DNA of 56,937 bases from Andalucia godoyi (lineage: Eukaryota; Discoba; Jakobea; Jakobida; Andaluciidae): assembly GCA_009859145.1 (NCBI GenBank), contig VRVR01000014.1:335373-392309 (forward strand), in the 5' to 3' direction. The translations under genes and the position numbers were made by a program. Positions 21,219-29,800 of this stretch are shown here, piece after piece. The notes under the pieces are model-generated. The model was given only the letters and a program-made list of their open reading frames with translations. It was not told the origin of the DNA and ran no database searches. Each line of letters begins with the position of its first letter. The stretch's first letter is position 1.

Positions 21219-22724
21219 ATGTGGAAAACGGTGCGGAAACTGCAGGCGTATGAAGCATTATGCTTCACGATGAATGTTTGCGCGACAGTGCGTTTTTCAT
21301 GCGGTTCTCGGCTCTCCCTCCGAGACTTGGAGTCTGCGTGGATGCGGGCGTCTCGTTTTCACCCGTATGTCCGATCTCGTGTAGAGTCTCGTGACGGCGC
21401 GCTGTGGTTTGAGTTGTTCGAGTCAGAGAGCTGTGGTCTACCGTTTCACATCAGGTGGGAAGAGTTGCCAAGCGACCTCTTTCACGATTGGCAGCCCCGG
21501 TTGAAAACAGAAGTGAACACATCTTATGAGAGCTCGACACAGACTTCGGTGCGCGTTCGCGTTTGTGCGTTTTACGACACAGTTTTGGAGGCGGAGCGGT
21601 TGCCTTCCACCATTGCTGCTCCGTTTCAATACGAAATGATAGTGTACATGAATCACGCTGGAATGGATGGACCGGGCTTGTTTGCTGTGCTACAGACCGT
21701 GATGCAAGAGTTGCAGCATCCTGGGTTGAGTGCACAGTCTACCGAGAAGAGAGTCGATGGCCTGGTGGATATTGTTGGATTGCGTCCTTCCGACACATCG
21801 AGCCTTTCGCATCCCTTTCAGTTCCCCCCGGTTTCAGAATGCGTGGATCCTATTTCTCCTGGCGAATTTGGTGTGTTTTCCCCCACGGACAATGCAAAGT
21901 CGCTGCCGCCGCCTCACACAAGTGCAGTGTGGACGTGGCTCTCAGAGTCACAGACCTCCAAGCTCCTCCAGATGGCGAAAGAGCACAGATGCACTATCCA
22001 AGGGGTCGTCTCTGTGGCAGCAATGGCCGCTGTATTATGGATGCACGAGGAGGCTTCGCGATTGGATCCGAGGCTGCAGCTCGAGGACCGCAATCGCATT
22101 CGAGACCATCCAGTCTGTTTTGTGTCTCAAGTGCCCTGCAACATGCGCTCCTTTGTTGATCCGCCCGTGTCTCCTGGCGTATGTGTTTGTGCGTCTGCAG
22201 GCCTTGTTTGGCCGCAGACCCTCTGCAAGGACACTCGTTTATGGGATGCTTCTGCGGAGGCTTCGTCCAGTATCAAGACGGTTGCTCTGTCAAAGTGCGG
22301 CTTTGTCTTTTGGGAGAATATCGAAACCTCGCGCTGGCATATGATGCAGCCGTACGCTGTGATGACATCTAGTATTGGTGCGTATTCTCTTCTCTCACCG
22401 CCTCCGCAGGATGACCAAGAGGAGTGTTTGCGGGTTTTGGAAGACGAGGATTCCATTGACTCCGCGGAGTCCAGCGCATCTGGTCCACGCAGCTTACGAA
22501 TTGCAGATGTATTCTTGCTGGGTGGACTGGAAGCCGTGCCTGAAAAGGCCGCGGGCACAATGGTCCATGTCTACACCGTCAACAAGCAGCTGCGGATTAC
22601 CTGTGCCTACACCACGGGCGGGGTACCAGATGCAGCTGGAGGAGCATTTTCCCGGAAGCTGGTGTCTGCAATTCTGCAAATGATGGAATGTGGTTCCACC
22701 ACCTTTGAAGATGTGATGCAGTAA
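21219..22724 (+). CDS. Condensation/alcohol-acyltransferase-like protein
   Basis: The 501-residue protein has the HxxxDG active-site motif of the CoA-dependent acyltransferase/condensation superfamily (HAGMDGPG, about residues 146-153). The N-terminal layout fits too: a LRDLESAWMRASRFHPYVRSRV segment typical of this fold lies near residues 30-50. A later TSSIGAYSL block resembles the second-half loop seen in alcohol acetyltransferases. No carrier-protein or adenylation domain is attached, so it is more likely a stand-alone acyltransferase than part of a peptide synthetase. The substrate is unknown. The ATG is the first in frame. The gene converges with the ATP synthase subunit gene. Confidence 0.7.
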   Translation: MWKTVRKLQAYEALCFTMNVCATVRFSCGSRLSLRDLESAWMRASRFHPYVRSRVESRDGALWFELFESESCGLPFHIRWEELPSDLFHDWQPRLKTEVNTSYESSTQTSVRVRVCAFYDTVLEAERLPSTIAAPFQYEMIVYMNHAGMDGPGLFAVLQTVMQELQHPGLSAQSTEKRVDGLVDIVGLRPSDTSSLSHPFQFPPVSECVDPISPGEFGVFSPTDNAKSLPPPHTSAVWTWLSESQTSKLLQMAKEHRCTIQGVVSVAAMAAVLWMHEEASRLDPRLQLEDRNRIRDHPVCFVSQVPCNMRSFVDPPVSPGVCVCASAGLVWPQTLCKDTRLWDASAEASSSIKTVALSKCGFVFWENIETSRWHMMQPYAVMTSSIGAYSLLSPPPQDDQEECLRVLEDEDSIDSAESSASGPRSLRIADVFLLGGLEAVPEKAAGTMVHVYTVNKQLRITCAYTTGGVPDAAGGAFSRKLVSAILQMMECGSTTFEDVMQ

Positions 22725-22844
22725 TTTAAAAACAAATGAAATAAATAACACGAGAAGCGCTCGCTCAATATGCGTCGCCACCTCCTTCGACGCGAACATA
22801 AAGACAGACGCACGGCGGAGGGCGAGAAAGAAAGAAAGGGAAAA

Positions 22845-22860
22845 GGGGGGGGGGGGGGGG
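22845..22860. repeat. 16-bp G homopolymer
   Basis: An uninterrupted run of G lies between two convergent genes. It is a likely site of length polymorphism or assembly error. Confidence 0.85.
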
Positions 22861-22920
22861 AGGAAAAAACACAACAAAACCAAACCAGAGCACGATTTAC
22901 AAACAGATGAAACGACCTTT

Positions 22921-23221
22921 CTAGAAGAGGCTTGAGATTTCCTTTCCGAGCTTGGCCTCGGTGGGTGCCTTGGTGCTCAGGTGTTGAAGACCGTCACGTG
23001 CCTTGATCGATGCAATTTCCTCATCAATGGACGCAACGACATTGGCAGGAAGCTTCACCGAGTTGCTCTCTGCAGCCTGGAGCTTCGCCTTGAACGCGCG
23101 AATCTTGCGGATAAACGCCTGCTGGACAATATCCAACTTGGGAGCTGACGCGAATCGACGAGCCTACACGCAAAAAGCAAAAAACAAACATTACATGTGT
23201 CAGACGATGGGGGAGGTTCAT
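22921..23221 (-). CDS. Probable mitochondrial ATP synthase coupling factor 6 (F6) homologue
   Basis: Exon 2 (23163-22921) encodes LDIVQQAFIRKIRAFKAKLQ, which resembles the DPIQKLFVDKIREYKSK segment of animal F6, a peripheral-stalk subunit of mitochondrial ATP synthase. Just upstream is a TAG acceptor. A proposed exon 1 (23221-23195) gives MNLPHRLTH, and splicing yields a basic presequence with RRFAS, the sort of motif cut by the matrix protease. The spliced product has 89 residues. The implied intron is only 31 bp. The exon-2 assignment is moderately firm; exon 1 is a proposal, because another upstream exon cannot be excluded. Confidence 0.6.
23164..23194 (-). other. Proposed 31-bp intron
   Basis: Donor GTAATG, a T-rich middle and acceptor GTGTAG. 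It joins in phase 0 a Met-initiated presequence to the F6-like exon. Confidence 0.45.
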
Positions 23222-23890
23222 GAGTGTGCCGCAGCCAGATCGATATCCTGGGCAAAAAGACAAGGAAGTAAAAGAAAAACGACATACAAACAACATTTGT
23301 CAAATCCAATACTATGGTGAAGTAGAAGAGACCATGGCAAAAGGGAAAAAATAGAGACTGGAAACGAAAAAAGCAGAAGAAAAAGACGACGGGAACGGTA
23401 TAGAGAAACGATGCGAAATGGAAAAAAACAGGCAGCCCAAATCGTACTGATAGTGCGTGCACACTCCTTTTTTTGGAAGACTACAGTCGCACTATTTGAG
23501 CCTAACTTGAGTGGGCGCTTCTCTATTTTGGGTGGGAGGGGGCTTCTCTCACCGTTTTAGTGTCAATTATAGTTGTTATTAATATTTTTTTAAATAATAT
23601 TTGACTGTCACGTTTTCTCTTTTGGTTCTCCAGCATTGGTCATGTTGGCATGTGTGGCATACGGTGTCTAAAGTGTTTAAGAAGGCTTCCATATTTTCCC
23701 CACAGCTCCTTTCTATTTTGAAGTTTATTCGGAGGATATAGTACACGGTGTGATTCTTTTGTTCTTTCTCCTGCGGTCAGTGAGTTCGTATTTATTATTT
23801 TTTAATTCTTTCCCTTCCTCCTTCCCTCCCCTCTCCCTTCCCTTTCGTCTTTGATCCGTTGAACAGGGCTTGTTCAGCCTCCTGCAAGGG
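23222..23890. other. Divergent intergenic region with pyrimidine tract and YAG
   Basis: No gene is seen. The plus strand is pyrimidine-rich at about 23806-23850 and reaches ACAG at 23866, 24 bases before the next ATG, so it looks like a 3' splice site in the leader. Confidence 0.45.
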
Positions 23891-26800
23891 ATGAGTCACC
23901 ATGTCGGCGAAGGACTGCCTTTTGAGTGTCTGGAACCGAAAATCGAGTTGCGGAGTGTGGTTGTCCGGACATCGAAGGCTCTGTCGAGAATCACGCTGCG
24001 GTCCAAGTCGGCAGAGCCGCAGGTCATCCAGCTTTCGTCCTCCTTGGGACGCATTATCTGTTTTCAACTTGACAATCAAAATATTCAAGGCGGAAATTCG
24101 CAGCCGTCGCTTCCAGCGTCCAATTCGCAAGGCCAGTTTGATGACCCAAACGATGATTTCAACGAGCTCTTCAACGAGATCAATTTTGTTCGTGAAGTGC
24201 GACTGCTTCCGTTTGAGACGAAAGGAATCGTTGTTAGCTTTGATTCCGTCCTCGCTGTTTCCCAGTCCTCGGTTCTCAAAGCCGTGGACAAGTACTCATT
24301 CTTCACCATTTCAGGGAATTTGGTCCTGTCTTCGAACGCCCGCCAGCTCCAAATCCCATTCGAAGCGTCGATGTGCAAGTCTGTGATCGACTGCGATACG
24401 AAGGACCTATTTTTCGGGGAATGCACATCGGACGAGGTGTACGTCCGAGATTTCACCGTCAAGAACCTTTCTGAATTACCTGCCTCATTTGTGATTTCAA
24501 CCAAAAACCTGAATTATGGCACTTTAGATTTTTCGGAATTTTCAACGGGAATGTCAATTTCGTCCAGTCGCAATATTGGCCCGTTTGCATCCGTGCGCAT
24601 TCGAGTGTCGTTTCGTCCGACGTTCGTAGGCGCAGTGCAATCTGCGTTTACCATTTTAAATGAAGTGGATACGGAAAATAGGGTTCGCGTTGATTTTGCG
24701 GCTGCTGTTGTTTCCAAGTCCTCGCGGTCTGCTGGAATCTGGCTAGACTGCGGCTCTGTGCTGGATTTTGGAGATTGCTACACGTCTATTGAACGACAGT
24801 GTCTGATTTGCATCAAGAACACATCTTTGGAGGCCTACGATTTGCTGTTAGAGTCGCCATTCAAAGAGGAATTGACATTTTCGGTCAGAAATAATACGTC
24901 CACTGCGTCGCCCTTTGGAGACTCTCGTAGTAGTACGCCCAGTACGGATTCCGACGAGGATGGCATTTTCAGTGTAGTATCCAGTCCTTCGATGAAGAGA
25001 TCCATGTCTGTCGAGGTACCGGATCTTGGAGATTCTGTGTTTTCGACTGCAGGTTTGGGGTCCCTGGAATCGGATCGCCAGACCGTCCGTCCGGAAGATC
25101 GGTTCTTGCATCTGTCCAGGGCCGGCCTTTCCTCTTCTGGGTCTTCGTTCTCGACGGTTCCTGTTGCTCAGCAAGGTTACTGCGCAACGCCGAGACTGCA
25201 GAGCTTCCGCTCTTCTCCTACTTCTCCATTGGGACCAAACAAGCGTGATCCAGAATCCGAAAATCCTTCCCAGATGATTGCAGAGGTCGTCCGGAAATTG
25301 CAAGTTGAGCACATGACAATCTACCCTGGAGAACGGAAGGAAGTTTCGGTTCACTACATCCCAAAGTCGGATGGCATGCCAACATCCTCGGCCAGCAAAC
25401 TCATGTCTCGTTCGTTCTACTTCATTGTTCGGTCATCGGACATGGACTCCTCGTACTCGAAAACGGTATTATGCAAAGCAAAGGTCTGTTCGTCACTGGT
25501 GGATGTCAATTTAGATTCGGCGTTTATCGATCTCGAAGAATGTGAAATCGGATTGCGCCGGACGTTTCAAATACCCATTGTTAACCGCTCTGAGCTTCCT
25601 GCTGAAATCTGTGTCAGTTTGCAATCCACGATCCTCCTTACGGATGCAATGACATACGTGATTCCTCCGAAAGGAAATTTGCTGCTGCCTTTTAGCATTA
25701 CTCCTCGACGCACTAATCTGCGTTACCGGAAGGAGATTATTCTTACGAATACATGCAATCGGGAGTTTCGGTACATCGTCCTTGTGAAGTCGCAAAATGT
25801 GGATCGCAAGGTTCAAGTCATCCACAGTTCCTTTTACAGTCTTGCGGTACACGGGGAAACTGGGTTTTTGCGCACTGTTGACTACGGGGCTGCGGCCATT
25901 AACAGTGTTGCTGTTCGAAGGTTGGTTATTAAAAATACCAGCCCCAAGTCGATTCGCCTGCGGTTTGTGCCGTTGAGCCCCCAAATTGCCTTATTCCAGG
26001 CGGGCTCCCTTCCAAAGAATGTAGATATTGAGACGTTTGCGGAGTTGGGGAAAAAGGAAGCATTCGTTAGCACTGTGGATGAGTCCACGCAGAGTTTTCT
26101 GGAGCGGTTCTTACCATTGCCCCCAGATCTGAAGAAGGTCGTTGAAAAGAACAACTTTCGATCGGCATTTAATGCTGCTGCCGTCGCAGATGCGCCCAGT
26201 GTTGAAGGATCGACAGACTCCATTGGCTCGCCCCCCGTTTCCGAAGGTTCTTCAATAGCGTCATTGTCGGATGAATTGCTGCAGTCTCGACTCGATTTCA
26301 TTGTGCAGGAGTTTATTGATGATAGCTGCCGTTTGCCAGCCGACGACGGGTCTGTGACAGCAGATGCCGAGGAGCAGTATGTTCGGCGCCGCACAAATGT
26401 TGAGCGCGCTCTTCGAAGGTGCATTGAATTCGGGCTGCTGCGATCTTGTCGGTATGTGTTCCTGGGTCCGGACGAGGAGCGCTCATTGTACCTTGTGTTG
26501 AACCCAACGGAGGAGACACCGCAAGGCGAATCCGCTGGAAAACTCAAAAAGGCAGAGCTGGATTTGCAGATATTGCTCGAGCACTATTCCAGGGAATTGT
26601 TTGAATCGCTGCTTGCTGCGGAAGACATTGGAATCTTAAAAGACGTCCCTGCGCGCATGATTACCGCGCGCACGATGCTTTGCCGGTCGATGATGGAGGT
26701 TTCGATGAAGAACCTCAATTTCGGAGAACTGAATGCGCACGAGCATCGCATCAGAGCCCTTACAATCAACAACGTCAGCGAGCTTCCGCTGTTTTACAAA

Positions 26801-29800
26801 GTGCAGAAATCGGGCTCCGTGGCTTCTGGTGATTTGCTCATACCTTCGGGAAGGGTGGGTATCATCCGTCCCTACGGAAGTCGTGACATCCAGTTTTTCT
26901 TCCAGCCATCCTTCACCGGTCCATTTCGAGAGACCTTGACGCTGGAGAACTTGCGAGACAGGTCAAATGATCAAATCATTACCGTGAAAGCGAATGTGCT
27001 GAAACCCCAAAAGTTTTCCATTCGGCCCGATTTTTTGGATTTTGGCATTTTAGGCGTGCCGGAGGGTAAGTCAAGGGTGCAGCGGTTCTATGTTACCAAT
27101 CGGTCAAACAAGAATCGTTACTTCCTTGTGTCTGTTGATGGTGGGTTTTCATCAATGCGCGATGTTCAAGTGGATTTTCAGTTTGAGCTTGAAGCTGGCA
27201 AAGGGGAAATTGACCCGGCTCAAATTGAGGAATTAATCGAAAAGGCAGAGCACAAGCGTCGCATTGGAGTCCGAAAACAGAAACTTGACAAAGTCAAAAA
27301 ACTCACAGAGAAGATCCGGCGGCTGAGGGCAATGCTCAGCGGAGAGGATATCGATGCTGCTGCGTTTTCTGAAGTTGAAGACGGAGGCACTCCAAGGGCG
27401 GGGCGTGAAGGGCGGAAAGTGAATAACTCGATCTCGCTCGTAGTAGGCCCCGCGGACACGCAGGCAGTTTTGGCCGTCGTGACGTGCCGCTGCCTCAACA
27501 CAGAAGTCCCCGTTGGGTTCAGAACCATCCGGGGGAAGTTTTTAGTTTACGAACGCGGAAATACGGACGAGATTCGAAAAGTGGATTTCGAAATCTCTTT
27601 GAGCCCTTCCGATGATCGATCGGTGCCGATTTACAGACCCCCTTCGCTTGGTCTGCCTGTCCCTGCAAGCATCAAGAACTTGCAATTGGAAGTCCGCCAT
27701 GCACGGCAGCAGTCTACGATTGAAGTTTCAACTCCAACGCAAGTCGCACTGTCCTCATCCTCTCTGGTTTCCTCGGCATCTCCGCGTTCTCGGTTTCCAT
27801 TGCCCGATTTTCCGGTTTCCGAACCCCCGCTGTTTCTTCCGCACCCAAATGTAGATTTAGATGTGATGCTCATCAATTCTGAGAAGCAGATTGCCATTTC
27901 TGTGAGCAATCGCACCGATGAAGCCTTTTCATATCGCGCATCTGTGGGTTCAGCAGGTCTTAAACTTGTCTCTTCGGAAGGATCATTTGCCCCGGGCTTG
28001 AGTACAGTTTCGTTGATCTGTCAGCCGGCGTTCACTGGAAAATTTTCTTGGGAGGTGAGCTTCGTCTGTTCCAGTGCATCCTGGCCGTCCTTTGTTCTCA
28101 GCGGGGTTGTTACCGCACGAGTCATTCAACAATCGCCATTGACATTCCCGTCTCTTGGACCCGATGAGTGCCTTCATTTTGGGCACATATACTTGCCGCA
28201 TTCTGATTTTTTGGAAGAAGACTATGCAAAAACCAGTTCGTTGGAGATATTCAACAATTCGGAGGCTTTGTGTCGATGTACGATCTCCTCAAATCTTACC
28301 AAACAGATTTCCATATATTCGGATCCTTCTCTCACCGCTGCCGTTTCAAGCTTTGTTTTATCTGCAAATGAGCGCGTGGTATTGTTTGTGAAGCTCGTAC
28401 CACGCATCAAGAGGGAAATTTCTCAGGGAAATGAAGCTGTCGCTCGGGAAGTCGTCGGTGGAATCAATGTCAAAATTGTTGATGGTGACAATAACGAAGC
28501 ACTGCATTCTCGCACTATCCGCTTGGATTCGGTTGTGGGATTCTCCGGGCTTTCTGTCCCTCAAACCGTTTTTGATGTTCCTTTCGACTCGGCATCAGAG
28601 TTTGCGGAATGCACCGTCCGCGTGCAAAATGAATCACTCCTCCTCCCGGCAATGTTTTCACTGGTCGGCATTCAGGGCTTAGAGATACTGGATGCGGTTT
28701 TCTGCGTTCCGCCGGCGTCTTCTTCAAGCATCCGTGTTCGGCTGCGCAATCGGTACTCTGGATTGCAGTTTGCTGCTTTCTGTGTCGAAGACAGCAATTC
28801 ACCCGGTCGTGTTTTTCGTGTCGTGATTCGATCCATCTCGTCACGCGGCTATCTGTCGCTGACACCCATTATCGCAACGAAGTCAAGAAACTCAGCGTTT
28901 GACGTGTCAGGACTGCCGGTTTTCTTCTCCGGCGACCAGTTGATTACAGTTATGAACGACTTGCACTCTTCTATTCGAGATGTGACCGTTGACGAGCAGA
29001 CTGTATCCCCGCTTTCCTTAAGCCAGCTTAGCCGCAGCATCCCGTTTGCTTCCGTATTCAAAGTTCATAATTGTACTCCAGTGCCGCAGCAAGTCGTATT
29101 TCTGTCCAAGAGCCCCCTTGCCATTGTCCCTCTCTCGCGGAAGGCCATAACGATTGACTCTTTATTGCGCGATGCGCGTCATTGCGAGGTACCTGGTCTT
29201 CAGAACAACATTGATACAGAGTCGCTGTTTGCGACCCTGGGTAATTTTTGCGGCCCGCCGTTCTCCATTTCTCCGGACGACACCACAACGGTGTTCGTCA
29301 TTGCCACTGCCGCACCATTGCTAACTTTGCAGAACCTTGAAGCACTGAAGTCCAGAGGATCTGTGGTCGTTTCGGATTTCATTCGATGTTTATGCATCTC
29401 GCAAGACACAACGAGTCTTGGTGCAGAGGCTGCCTTCACGACTTGTCTGTACACTCCTTTGATCAGGCCTTCTTCCCAGACAGTGTCCATTGGAGACGTC
29501 GGGCACTGCAATGGCTGGAGAGATGTGGTGTTCTCTTTTGGGCTAGAAGGAACCGGCCCTGTCCCTGTTGCTGTGTCTTTTGACGATCCTACCAAGTTGA
29601 TCACATTCAAGATCCCCGATAACGATCAATTCTTATTTGTCCCGCCAATCGGAGGGACAATTCAAGTGCAATGTTCGTTGTCAGTGTCCTCGCTGCCACG
29701 CGATGTGGGCGGAGATGCTGTAACATTTGTGCACGTCCGTTTGCGAGACAGCGTTGCTGATTCGTTCATGATGTCAGTCAAGTATCGCGTTACGGTTCCG

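Noticed and set aside
20803-21258. Open frames on both strands upstream of the acyltransferase-like gene
   Set aside because: They overlap each other and no family is recognised. A small spliced gene here is possible but cannot be supported.
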